From: Nocardia stercoris
GTDB taxonomy: Bacteria; Actinomycetota; Actinomycetes; Mycobacteriales; Mycobacteriaceae
Length of the DNA: 64,000 nucleotides
Direction of reading: 5' to 3'
Assembly (NCBI RefSeq): GCF_003696265.1
Contig: NZ_RFFH01000014.1
Span: 102,435 to 166,434 of the forward strand
Shown here: one piece after another, positions 34,630-42,502 of the stretch
Numbering within the stretch: the first letter of the stretch is position 1
Layout of the letters: the number at the start of each line of letters is the position of its first letter
Notes under the pieces: generated by a model
What the model was told of the DNA's origin: nothing
The model's input: the letters and a program-made list of their open reading frames with translations, nothing else
Databases searched by the model: none
Program-made: the position numbers and the translations under genes

Positions 34630-35898
34630 TCAGAACACCTTCCGTACCAGCGCCAACCCGAAGACCTGCGCATCCCAGTCCGGTTGGCTGCGGAAGAACG
34701 CATCCGGACTCTTCTGGAACACCAGCATCGGCCTATCCGATCCCTCCTCGACACCGTGGTCGGCATTCCACCACGTATTCGATCCGCGGTCGTACCAGCC
34801 GTAGTCGAAATTGCCGTAACCGTATTTTCCGACGAAATCGTCGGCGGTCATATCCACTTGGCCGGTCACCGGATCCGGGGCGAAACTCCACGGATTGGGC
34901 TCGGCCATCGACAGCGTCTCCGGACCCTCGCCCGTGAGATTCGGGAATTGGCCGGTCCAGAAGCGCTTCGCGTAGATCACCGGCTCCAGTTGCGCGGGCG
35001 GCACACCGCGGGTCATCTCCAGCGGTTCCGGGCGCAGCCGGGACAGGACGGGGTCCGCCCGGATCCGCGCGAGCAGTTCGCGCTCGTTCGCGGGCGCGTC
35101 GGCCAGGATCCGGCCGAATCGGTCCGCGACGGCCGATACCCGGGCGAAGCCACGGCGGCCTTCCTCGATCTTCGCCATCGACCGGACCCGTTCCAGCTCG
35201 GATCGGTGCTCGCCGATCCGAGCCCACAGGTCCCGGGTGTGCCGCAGCTGTTCGGCCGTGGCCTTGGCCCACTCGCTGTGCTCGGCCTCGGCCGCCCGGA
35301 TCTCCGCGGCGATGTCGGGACCACCCGCGCCACGTTCGGCGAAGGCCCGCAGTCGAGTCAGTTCCTCCCAGCGCGTATGGGCTCCGTAGGCCAGCTCGTT
35401 CAGCATCTCGTTGGCCACCTCACCGGGCGCCAGCAGACGCTCGGTCTCGGCGGCGAGTGCGTGGATGCTCGGATCGCCGAAGGCGTAGCTCATCGTCGGG
35501 TACGTGTCGGTGAGCCCCAGCCGGAGGGCCGTCATCCCGATGCAGCCGTCGGCGAGCAGTTCCTCCTCCTGATCGGTGAGCCGCCGGCCGATCCGGTCCT
35601 CGAACATGCGCTGATAGGCAGCGGCCGAATACACGCGGGTGGTGTCGGGCAGTCCGTGCGCGTCGCAGGTCTCCGCGTCGAATCCGGGCGCGAAAGGCTC
35701 TGCGGTGCGGGCGGATTCGCCGATCCAGCGTGGCTCGGCGGCGATCTCGCGGTCCAGCGCGCCCATTCGCGCACCGGTGCCACCGGCTTCCGCCGCCACC
35801 GCTCTGGTCCGCCGCGCGAGGATCTCCCCGGCATCACCCAGATCGGCGCTCAGTCGCTCCGCCGCCCGGACCAGTTCCTCGACCAGTGGTTCTTCCAC
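34630..35898 (-). CDS. microbial transglutaminase-like protein B
   Basis: The 422-residue protein aligns over residues about 90-422 with Streptomyces mobaraensis transglutaminase (protein-glutamine gamma-glutamyltransferase), as I recall that sequence. Matches include LADGCIGMT around Cys119, LEPVIYAKRFWTGQ (303-317), TGQVDM, NFDYGW with Asp365, and a C-terminal half ending in FFRSQPDWDAQVFGLALVRK. In the Streptomyces enzyme Cys64 and Asp255 at these sites are catalytic. The third residue, His274, has no exact equivalent; His381 lies nearby. No Sec signal is present. The N-terminal 40 residues form a helix (EEPLVEELVRAAERL). The start is GTG at 35898, in the same context as copy A. Export by the adjacent ESX system is inferred. 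Confidence 0.82.
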   Translation of the reverse strand: MEEPLVEELVRAAERLSADLGDAGEILARRTRAVAAEAGGTGARMGALDREIAAEPRWIGESARTAEPFAPGFDAETCDAHGLPDTTRVYSAAAYQRMFEDRIGRRLTDQEEELLADGCIGMTALRLGLTDTYPTMSYAFGDPSIHALAAETERLLAPGEVANEMLNELAYGAHTRWEELTRLRAFAERGAGGPDIAAEIRAAEAEHSEWAKATAEQLRHTRDLWARIGEHRSELERVRSMAKIEEGRRGFARVSAVADRFGRILADAPANERELLARIRADPVLSRLRPEPLEMTRGVPPAQLEPVIYAKRFWTGQFPNLTGEGPETLSMAEPNPWSFAPDPVTGQVDMTADDFVGKYGYGNFDYGWYDRGSNTWWNADHGVEEGSDRPMLVFQKSPDAFFRSQPDWDAQVFGLALVRKVF

Positions 35899-35945
35899 GA
35901 TGACACTCCACGCGGTGGCGTGGGTCACCCGCCGCCGGCAGCTCG

Positions 35946-35990
35946 GATCCCGTTCCGCTACCGCCTGATTCGACAGGGTAGAAGAGATGC
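35946..35990 (-). repeat. promoter-leader repeat, copy 2 (transglutaminase-like B)
   Basis: Second copy of the eccA leader sequence (CCGCCTGATTCGACAGGGTA and flanks). On the minus strand it contains the -10-like hexamer TACCCT, about 24 bases after the palindrome at 36005. Confidence 0.8.
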
Positions 35991-36004
35991 CGCCACCATG
36001 CGCC

Positions 36005-36020
36005 TTCCCAGCAGCGGGAA
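36005..36020 (-). promoter_or_regulatory. ESX palindrome upstream of transglutaminase-like B
   Basis: TTCCCAGCAGCGGGAA, one mismatch in the second arm. It lies 106 bp before the GTG at 35898, the same spacing as in copy A. Confidence 0.7.
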
Positions 36021-36050
36021 GCCGTGGGCGGACGGCCCTCGGCGGAACAG

Positions 36051-36362
36051 CTAGTGCAGCGGTGTCCACGTGGCGTCGCGGACCACGTAGTGCCGGCCGA
36101 TCCCCTGCCGCGGCCTGCCGTCCGGTCCGCGCAGATCGGCGTCGCTGTCGCGCTCGGCGAGCACACCGGTCACTTCGAACGGCCGGTTGCACTGCTCCTC
36201 CGGCCACCGATCCAGGCCGTCGATATAGACATGAGAATTCCTGCCGCACACCAGGATCGCACCGGCGAGCAGATTGTCGGCCACACCGAGAAGCAGGACC
36301 GGCCGCCCGACGTAGTCGGCGAGGTCCAGCGGTCCCGGAGGGACGGGGCCGGGCACGGACAT
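36051..36362 (-). CDS. small partner of transglutaminase-like protein A (possible immunity protein)
   Basis: The 103-residue product starts at ATG one base after the upstream stop. It is the paralogue of the 34328-34627 product: YVGRPVLLLGVADN, GAILVCGRNSHVYIDG, RWPEE, PFEVTGVLAERD and HYVVRD mark the shared core. A Pro-rich N-terminal extension (SVPGPVPPGPL) distinguishes it. No signal peptide or membrane segment is seen, so it probably acts in the cytoplasm, as an immunity protein or chaperone would. Function is inferred from gene pairing only. Confidence 0.75.
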   Translation of the reverse strand: MSVPGPVPPGPLDLADYVGRPVLLLGVADNLLAGAILVCGRNSHVYIDGLDRWPEEQCNRPFEVTGVLAERDSDADLRGPDGRPRQGIGRHYVVRDATWTPLH

Positions 36363-36363
36363 C

Positions 36364-37632
36364 TCAGATCACTTTCTCTACCAGGGCGAGCCCGAAGACC
36401 TGCGCGTCGAAGTCGTGGTGGCTACGGAAGAACGTATCGGGAGTGTTCTGGTATACCAGCATCGGCCGGCTGGGATCTTCCGGGATGACCCGATGGTTGG
36501 CGTTCCACCAGGTATTCGAGCCGCGGTCGTACCAGCCGTAGTCGAAGTTGGTGTATCCGATCTTGCCTTGGTAGTAGTCGTGACTCATGTCGACCTGCCC
36601 GGTCGCCGGGTCGGGCGCGAACCGCAGCGGACGTGGTTCGATCCAGCTCGTCGGGGTCTGCACGCCCGCCGCGTCGACCGTGAGTTCCTGACCGGTCCAG
36701 AAGTGCTTGGCGTAGATCACCGTTTCCAGCTTCGACGGGGGGACTTCGGGCTGGATCGGCATGTGGGCGTTGCGTAGTCGGGACAGCACCGGGTCGCCCT
36801 TGATGCGCTGCTGGAGCTCGAGCGCGTCCCTGGGCCCGGACCGCAGAATCGCGTCGTAGCGCTCGGCGTAACCGGACGCGAGCTCGAAGCCGCGGCGGCC
36901 CTCGACGATCTTCGCCATCGACCGCAGCCGTTGCGCCTCGGCCTGGTGCTCACCCACCTTGGCCCAGGCCCGCGCGCCCTCGGCACGGCTGGTGTTCAGT
37001 GCCGCTTCCCACCGATCCGAGGTCTGCTCCAGTGCACGAATCCGCCCGAGCACGTCGCGCCCACCCCGACCGTCGGCCATCGCTCGCCGCAGCTGGTAGA
37101 TCTGCTGCCGGGTCCGTATATAGCCGTCGTAGTAGTGCACGGCCGCCTTCGCCGCCGCCTCACCCTTGGCCAGCAAGTGCTCGGTCTCCGCAGCCAGCCC
37201 GTGCGCGGCCGGATCGCCGATCGCCACGTGCATCGGCACGGCCACGGGATTATTGAGCCGTAGCCGGGTCATCCCGATACAGCCCTCGCGCAACGTCCCG
37301 TCCTCGGCGGCGGTCAGTGAACGCCCGAGCCGCTGCTCGTACATCCGCTTGTAGTCCTCGTACAGGAAGGTATTGCGGGTATCGGGAAGTCCGTCCTCGA
37401 GGTGCTCGGCGGTGAATCCGGGCGCGAACGGTTCGGGGTGTACGCCGGAAGAGGCTGGGGCGAACCGCTCTTCGGCGGCCAGCCGATCCTCGAGCAGCAG
37501 TCGCCGGGCGTGCCCCCCGGTCTCCTCGGCCAGCGCACGAGCCCGCGCAGCGAGCACGTTGCCCCCGTCGCCCAGGCCCGCCGCCAGACGTTCCGCCGCC
37601 CGGACCAAGTCCTGGACCAAGGGTTCTGCCAC
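36364..37632 (-). CDS. microbial transglutaminase-like protein A
   Basis: This protein also has 422 residues and is a full-length paralogue of copy B. The nucleophile region is LREGCIGMTRLRL (Cys118). KLETVIYAKHFWTGQ (301-315) is close to the MKAVIYSKHFWSGQ block of Streptomyces transglutaminase. TNFDYGW carries Asp364, WWNANH carries His380, and the end is FFRSHHDFDAQVFGLALVEK. The enzyme class joins glutamine side chains to lysines or amines, or deamidates glutamine. The N-terminal helix (AEPLVQDLVRAAERLAAGLG) is shared with copy B and may be a T7SS-type targeting region; there is no Sec signal and no obvious Streptomyces-type propeptide. The start is GTG, seven bases after GGAG. Confidence 0.82.
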   Translation of the reverse strand: MAEPLVQDLVRAAERLAAGLGDGGNVLAARARALAEETGGHARRLLLEDRLAAEERFAPASSGVHPEPFAPGFTAEHLEDGLPDTRNTFLYEDYKRMYEQRLGRSLTAAEDGTLREGCIGMTRLRLNNPVAVPMHVAIGDPAAHGLAAETEHLLAKGEAAAKAAVHYYDGYIRTRQQIYQLRRAMADGRGGRDVLGRIRALEQTSDRWEAALNTSRAEGARAWAKVGEHQAEAQRLRSMAKIVEGRRGFELASGYAERYDAILRSGPRDALELQQRIKGDPVLSRLRNAHMPIQPEVPPSKLETVIYAKHFWTGQELTVDAAGVQTPTSWIEPRPLRFAPDPATGQVDMSHDYYQGKIGYTNFDYGWYDRGSNTWWNANHRVIPEDPSRPMLVYQNTPDTFFRSHHDFDAQVFGLALVEKVI

Positions 37633-37681
37633 GATGACACTCCACGCGGTGGCGTGGCGTCACCCGCCACGAACAACTTGA

Positions 37682-37725
37682 ATCCCTTCCGCTACTGCCT
37701 GATTCGAAAGGCTAGAAGAGGTACG
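37682..37725 (-). repeat. promoter-leader repeat, copy 3 (transglutaminase-like A)
   Basis: Third copy of the eccA leader (GCCTGATTCGAAAGGCTAGA and flanks). On the minus strand it contains TAGCCT (37714-37709), 23 bases after the palindrome core at 37738. Confidence 0.8.
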
Positions 37726-37730
37726 GAAAC

Positions 37731-37760
37731 CGCCCGTTTCCCACCATTGGGAAACGGGCG
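37731..37760 (-). promoter_or_regulatory. ESX palindrome upstream of transglutaminase-like A, extended to 13-bp arms
   Basis: Core TTCCCACCATTGGGAA at 37738-37753. The arms extend perfectly to CGCCCGTTTCCCA around CCAT. It starts 8 bp after the stop at 37769, so it may also terminate the upstream gene. Confidence 0.75.
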
Positions 37761-37768
37761 GTGGCGGC

Positions 37769-38968
37769 CTACAGCAGGACGCTCGACGCGGGCGGCGACT
37801 GGTCCGTGGACTGCTGGGTGCCGGACTGGTCGGAGACCGGAGCCACGGTCCCCGCGGGGGCCGCCACGGTCGCGGTGGCCGGTGCCACCTGGCTGCCGTC
37901 GACGATCTGGGCGTGGTCCACCGGCTGGGTGATGGTCTGCATGCCGAGGAAGGGCTGGATCTGCGGGTCGGTTGCCTGGACGCCGGGCTGTTGCGGATCG
38001 CCGGGTTTGGCGGGCTTACCGTCCTTGCCGTCTTTGCCCTGCAACGCCGGCAGGACCGACTGGATCACCTGCTCGATCGGCATGGCCAGCATCGGCAGCA
38101 GCGGGAGCATGCCGCTCAGCCCCGAACCGCCACCGGCGCTCGTGCCGGCCGAGACATCGGTTGCGCCGGTACCGGAATCGGTGCCACCCGTGCCGCCGGT
38201 GGTGCCACCCGTGCCGCCGGTGGTGCCACCCGTTCCGTCCGTGGTGCCGGTGCCGGCCATCGTCTGGTTGTCGGTGGCCACCTTCTGGATCTTGTCGTAG
38301 ATGGCGGTCACGGCCTCGCCCAGGATCTTCATCAGCTGGGTCTCGTCGGGCGCCGACAGCTTCGGGATCGCGGCCACCGAGTGCAGCAGTGACTGCAGCA
38401 CCGACACCACGTCCTGAATCCTGATCAGCGCCTGGCCTTTTCCGTCCGCCGCCGCATCGGTGACCTTGACGATCTGCTCGTGTGCGGCGACCAGCGAATC
38501 CGCAGTGGCCCGCGACCGAGCCGACACCGCGGTGTATCCCTTGCTGACCGCGGACGAGTCGACGTACTCCATGCCGGGCGGGAGATCCAGCTGGGCCGGG
38601 GTCGGCGGCGCTTCGCACACGCCCAATCCCAGTAGGTCGACCGCGATCTGGATGGCCTTGTCCACGTTGACGATGTATGCCTTCAGCCGCGGCGACGCAC
38701 CCGGCGGGGTGAACAGCTGCGGCACGTTCCAGAAGTGCTGTTTGCCGTCGATGGACGCCGTCTGAGCCGGCGGATTCAGCAGATCGGAGGCACTGGGCAG
38801 GCCGGTGTCGCCGAGTTCGGCGTCCGTCGCCGTCGGGCCGGTCGCCGACGCTGCCGCGGCGGCGTAGAGAGCCGCGGCCTGGGCCGGATCGACCGGCAGC
38901 GGTCCGGCCGCGTTCGGGTCGATCGGCTGGCCGTCCGTCGTACCCTGGGCATCAGTCCCGACCGCCAT
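37769..38968 (-). CDS. ESX-associated low-complexity protein with collagen-like GKDGKDGK motif
   Basis: From the ATG at 38968 the product has 399 residues. The N-terminal part (about 1-230) is Ala-rich with predicted helices (VSKGYTAVSARSRATADSLV). A Thr/Gly repeat region (GTGGTTGGTGGTTGG) and the block LSGMLPLLPMLAMPIEQVIQ follow, then GKDGKDGKPAKPGDP and a Gln/Thr/Pro-rich tail. The hydrophobic LPLLPML block followed by GKDGKDGK recurs in the lectin protein at 42503-44533. No catalytic motif is visible. The composition, the lack of a Sec signal and the ESX context suggest a secreted substrate. Confidence 0.7.
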   Translation of the reverse strand: MAVGTDAQGTTDGQPIDPNAAGPLPVDPAQAAALYAAAAASATGPTATDAELGDTGLPSASDLLNPPAQTASIDGKQHFWNVPQLFTPPGASPRLKAYIVNVDKAIQIAVDLLGLGVCEAPPTPAQLDLPPGMEYVDSSAVSKGYTAVSARSRATADSLVAAHEQIVKVTDAAADGKGQALIRIQDVVSVLQSLLHSVAAIPKLSAPDETQLMKILGEAVTAIYDKIQKVATDNQTMAGTGTTDGTGGTTGGTGGTTGGTGGTDSGTGATDVSAGTSAGGGSGLSGMLPLLPMLAMPIEQVIQSVLPALQGKDGKDGKPAKPGDPQQPGVQATDPQIQPFLGMQTITQPVDHAQIVDGSQVAPATATVAAPAGTVAPVSDQSGTQQSTDQSPPASSVLL

Positions 38969-39012
38969 GCCCAGCACCTGCCTCCCTGTCGTGTGCCTCC
39001 GATTGTCCGGTG

Positions 39013-39028
39013 TTCTCCACGGTGGGAA
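39013..39028. promoter_or_regulatory. ESX palindrome between two divergent genes
   Basis: TTCTCCACGGTGGGAA, one mismatch in the first arm. It lies between divergent starts at 38968 (minus) and 39145 (plus). On the minus strand it is followed by CACCGGACAATCGG, resembling the flanks at 46428 and 52779; on the plus strand by CACTATGGCT. Confidence 0.6.
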
Positions 39029-39144
39029 CCCGTTTCGCGGCACTATGGCTACCAGCAGTGGGAATGGGTCCGTGCCCGGAGACCGCAGAATGGTGGGAAT
39101 CGGAAATGGAGTACGGCAGCCTGAGGGGCACGGCAGGGGGGTGG

Positions 39145-40059
39145 ATGGCCGAGACACAGGCCACAGACGCGTACCGCGCACTGCAGTCGCTGCTCGACCT
39201 GTACGGCGCCGGCCACCCCGATCCGCTCGAGGCCGTGGCCGACCTCGCCCGGGTCGGCCCGCAGAACGGTCATCTCGGCACACTGGCCGACCGGTACGGC
39301 GACCGGGCCGACGAGCACTCCGCAACGGCCACAGCCCATTCCGACCGCGATTCGGCGGTCCGGGAGGCGGTCGCCACCTCGGCCGACATCACCGCCACCG
39401 GGCGCCGCCAAGTAGTCGGCTACCTGGACGATTTCCGCACCCAGCTGCAAGCGATCTCGACGATCTCCGACATCCGGCTCAGCGGCCCGGCCGTCCTCGC
39501 CGCCGCCCACACCGCCATCACCAAGACCACCCAGCAGGTCGCCGCCGACACTACCGCAGCGACCCATCAGGCGGCCCGGATCATGCCGCCGGCGACGCCG
39601 ACGTTGATCACCGGCCGCAACACCCGCCCGCGCCGGCGGCCGCGTTCCCGGCGGCGTGGCATGCCGGTCACCGACGGCACGGCCGGAGGTAACGCGGTGC
39701 AGGCCGCGGGGGCGTGGCTGGGTACGCCCTATGTGTGGGGTGGCGGCACGGCTGGCGGCCCGACCGGTGGCGGCTTCGACTGTTCCGGCCTCACCCAGTA
39801 CGCGATCGCGCAGGCCTCGGACGGCCACGTGGTGCTGCCGCGGACTACCTACGAGCAAATCCACAGCGGCACAAGGATTCCAGTACAGGATGTACGGCCC
39901 GGCGATCTGGTGTTTCCCGCCAGTTCGTTCAGTGCGCGTGGACCCGAACACGTCCAGTTGGCCGCGGGCAACGGTATGGTCATCGAAGCTCCGCATTCCG
40001 GTGCGACGGTCCAGATGTCACGAATGCCGCGCGATGCGATAGTCGTCCGCGTGCTGTGA
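39145..40059 (+). CDS. NlpC/P60 cell-wall hydrolase with helical N-terminal domain
   Basis: From the ATG at 39145 (AGGGGGG upstream) the product has 304 residues. The N-terminal half (about 1-145) is helical and resembles the N-terminal domain (DUF4226-like) of ESX-linked hydrolases. A basic linker (RPRRRPRSRRRG, 161-172) leads to an NlpC/P60 domain with Cys213 (FDCSG), His269 (EHVQL) and His284 as likely triad. Such enzymes cut peptidoglycan stem peptides. No Sec signal is seen, so export would need the ESX system. The next gene begins 12 bases after the stop. Confidence 0.85.
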   Translation: MAETQATDAYRALQSLLDLYGAGHPDPLEAVADLARVGPQNGHLGTLADRYGDRADEHSATATAHSDRDSAVREAVATSADITATGRRQVVGYLDDFRTQLQAISTISDIRLSGPAVLAAAHTAITKTTQQVAADTTAATHQAARIMPPATPTLITGRNTRPRRRPRSRRRGMPVTDGTAGGNAVQAAGAWLGTPYVWGGGTAGGPTGGGFDCSGLTQYAIAQASDGHVVLPRTTYEQIHSGTRIPVQDVRPGDLVFPASSFSARGPEHVQLAAGNGMVIEAPHSGATVQMSRMPRDAIVVRVL

Positions 40060-40071
40060 GGAGGTGATCGT

Positions 40072-42066
40072 CTGCCGATCGAGATCCCACACGACGTCGC
40101 GCTGTTCCTCAACTACGTCGGTGTTCCGTACCCGGATATCAACGAGGACCATGTTCGCGAATTAGGGCGGCACGTTCGGACTTTCGCCACCAATATGGCC
40201 GATACCCATTCCGCGGCGACCGGTGCGGTCAAGGATATGAACGCGGTCTATTCCGGGTATTCCTACGAGCAGTTGCTGGCGGCGTGGGGCCGCATGAGCG
40301 CGGGCCATCTGGCCGACCTGGACGCGGCCTGCAAAGTGGTGGCGACCGCGCTCGACGTCGCCGCCGAGGTCATCACCACGATGAAGATCGCGGTGCTCAG
40401 CGAATTGGCGGTCCAGGCAGCGACGTTCGCGAGCGCCATGGCCGCGACCGCCGTCACCGACGGCATGTCGCTCATGATCGCCCAGGCGACCCGCATGGCC
40501 GCACAGAAGCTGGTGACCGCACTCGAGCAGGCCCTCATCACCTACGTGGCCACCGAGGTCATCGACAAGGCGATCGCGCCGCTCGAGCATGTGGTGGCGA
40601 ACATGGTGAACAACGCGCTCCACCATGCCGCCGGCGAACTGCTGGGTGAGCCCTCCCCGGACCTGCCGCTGCGCATCGAACCCGACGAGGTCCTGCGCTA
40701 CGCCGGCCTGCTGGACCAGTACGCCGACGACATCCTCCGGCACGCGAATCAATTCGCTACCGACGCTGGCGCATTGGACTTCCAGACGCACGGCGGTGCC
40801 GACCTGCCGCTGCCGGACGAACCGGGCCCGGCACCCCACCGGCCGCTACCGGACGTCCCCGGCACCACCCCCGACCGAACACTGCCGCCCTCCGGCGCCA
40901 CGCCGGACCCGCTGCCGTCCGTGGACCCGGCACCGACGACGGATACCGGCACCCCGACCGCGAACACCGTGTCCGCTCGCACCGGAACACCGTGGGGCGG
41001 TATACCTTCCGCCGATCCGCAACACGCGGGCACACCGGCCGCCACGAACTCCCCCTGGTCCGGAACGAACGGCTCCACCCCGGACCACCAACCGGCACAG
41101 TCGGTTCCCGGCCCCACTCCCGGTGCCCACGCCCCCGTCGTCCCGCAGGTGACGGCCCCCGCACACCTCGCGGCCACCGCACCGGACCTCACCTCCGCGA
41201 ACCAGCACGCGGCGACCGAAAACCCCAGCGCCACAACGCCGAACTCTACCGGCACCGCGGCGACCACCACGGACCTGAACCAGCATGCTGCTGCACCTGT
41301 CGCGCCCCGTTCGGAGACGACCGGCACCCCGGCCCACCCGGCGCACAGCACACCGGAGAACCACGCCGATTCCGCGACCGGCGCCGACCCGGCCGTCAGG
41401 GCCGCGTCGGACGGTCCGACGCCGAACTCCGGAACTCCCTGGGACCACAACTCCGCCACCGGCACCGGCACAACCACGGGATCCACCGCGCCGCAGCAGG
41501 ATCCGGAATCCCCGAGCACGCCGCGCCCGCCCCGCACGATCCCCGGCCGTTCCGGCCGCCGCCGCACCAACCCCTGGCGCAAGGCTGCCCGCCCCCGCCG
41601 CCCGGAGGTCACCCCCACCGCGGGCGGCACCGCCGCCACCCCCTGGTCCCGTCCGGCACCCACCACCGCACCGCCCGCCCGGGTATCGGTCACCCCGACA
41701 GCCGAGCCCGGACCCCGGATCGCGGCGCAGACCACCGACGGCACGCCACCGGACACGGTGGATCCGGCAACCGGCTCCCCCACCACCCTCGACACCGAAT
41801 CCACCGCCACGCAGACCGTTCCACCCGGGGCCGCGGCGACTCCGCCCCCGAATCCACCGCGCGTCCAGGTGCCGGCCGAACTCCTGCGCCCAGCCGACGC
41901 CCCGCAACCCGCCACCGTATTCGACTCTGCCGCCGAACCGACTGCGACGCAGGAGATTCCGCCTGGCCGGACGACTCCGCGCCGGAATCCACCACGCGTC
42001 CAGGCACCGGCCGAACGGATGCGCCCGGCCGACGCCGCACGGCCGGATGCAGGACCGCCCGACTGA
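40072..42066 (+). CDS. CpnT-N/WXG100-like T7SS protein with disordered C-terminus, CTG start
   Basis: The conserved N-terminus (PIEIPHDVALFLNYVGVPYP, then DINEDHVRELGRHVRTFATN) lies upstream of the first ATG (40195), and the only initiator-like codon after the in-frame stop at 40057 is CTG at 40072, seven bases after GAGGAGG. This gives 664 residues. Residues 1 to about 215 match the WXG100-like N-terminal domain of actinobacterial polymorphic toxins such as CpnT. The rest is Pro/Thr/Ala-rich with two near-identical blocks (PPRVQ-PAE-RPAD) and no toxin domain. The stop lies inside a degenerate repeat array that continues downstream, so a C-terminal domain may have been lost. Confidence 0.7.
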   Translation: MPIEIPHDVALFLNYVGVPYPDINEDHVRELGRHVRTFATNMADTHSAATGAVKDMNAVYSGYSYEQLLAAWGRMSAGHLADLDAACKVVATALDVAAEVITTMKIAVLSELAVQAATFASAMAATAVTDGMSLMIAQATRMAAQKLVTALEQALITYVATEVIDKAIAPLEHVVANMVNNALHHAAGELLGEPSPDLPLRIEPDEVLRYAGLLDQYADDILRHANQFATDAGALDFQTHGGADLPLPDEPGPAPHRPLPDVPGTTPDRTLPPSGATPDPLPSVDPAPTTDTGTPTANTVSARTGTPWGGIPSADPQHAGTPAATNSPWSGTNGSTPDHQPAQSVPGPTPGAHAPVVPQVTAPAHLAATAPDLTSANQHAATENPSATTPNSTGTAATTTDLNQHAAAPVAPRSETTGTPAHPAHSTPENHADSATGADPAVRAASDGPTPNSGTPWDHNSATGTGTTTGSTAPQQDPESPSTPRPPRTIPGRSGRRRTNPWRKAARPRRPEVTPTAGGTAATPWSRPAPTTAPPARVSVTPTAEPGPRIAAQTTDGTPPDTVDPATGSPTTLDTESTATQTVPPGAAATPPPNPPRVQVPAELLRPADAPQPATVFDSAAEPTATQEIPPGRTTPRRNPPRVQAPAERMRPADAARPDAGPPD

Positions 42067-42455
42067 CGCGCCGAACACGGCCCACGGCCCGGCCCGGCTA
42101 CGGAGATCCGCACGGGCAGATACATGACCGGCCGACTCACGTACATAACCGGCCGACTCACGCGCCGAGGGCGCCATCCCCGGCCGGCCCGGCCACCGAG
42201 CTCCGCACGGCCGGATACCGGACCAGCCGACTCGCGCCCCGAGCACACAGCCAGCTGGCCACGGAGCTCCGCGCGGCCGGATGCGCGACCGCTCGGCGCA
42301 CGCGCCGAGCACACAGTCGACGCCCCGGCCCGGCCACGGATCCGCGTGACCGGATGCGGGAGCGGCCGACTCACACGCCGAACACGTGGCCCACGACCCG
42401 GCCCGGCTCGACCACGGAGATCCACGCGGCCGCGACGTCATACCGGCCCGTGATC
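42056..42455. repeat. degenerate ~65-80-bp direct repeat array
   Basis: About six imperfect units share GGCCGACTCACGCGCCGA, CGGCCACGGAGCTCCGC and ACGGCCGGATGC elements. The first unit overlaps the stop codon of the upstream gene, where CTGACG replaces CTCACG. The 436-bp gap between stop codons at 42066 and 42503 contains nothing else I recognise; open frames across it are repeat-driven and not supported as genes. Confidence 0.65.
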
Positions 42456-42502
42456 ACGCCGAGTCACCTCCGGCGAACCGGCCGCCCCTGAACCCCGGCC
42501 GG

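Noticed and set aside
34328..36362. The ~100-aa partners as propeptides or fragments of the transglutaminase genes
   Set aside because: They have own start codons, follow the enzymes instead of preceding them, and are not similar to the Streptomyces propeptide.
42067..42502. Coding continuation of the CpnT-N-like gene through the repeat array
   Set aside because: The frame of the gene is closed at 42066, and the open frame across the array is a different one created by repeats; no domain is visible.
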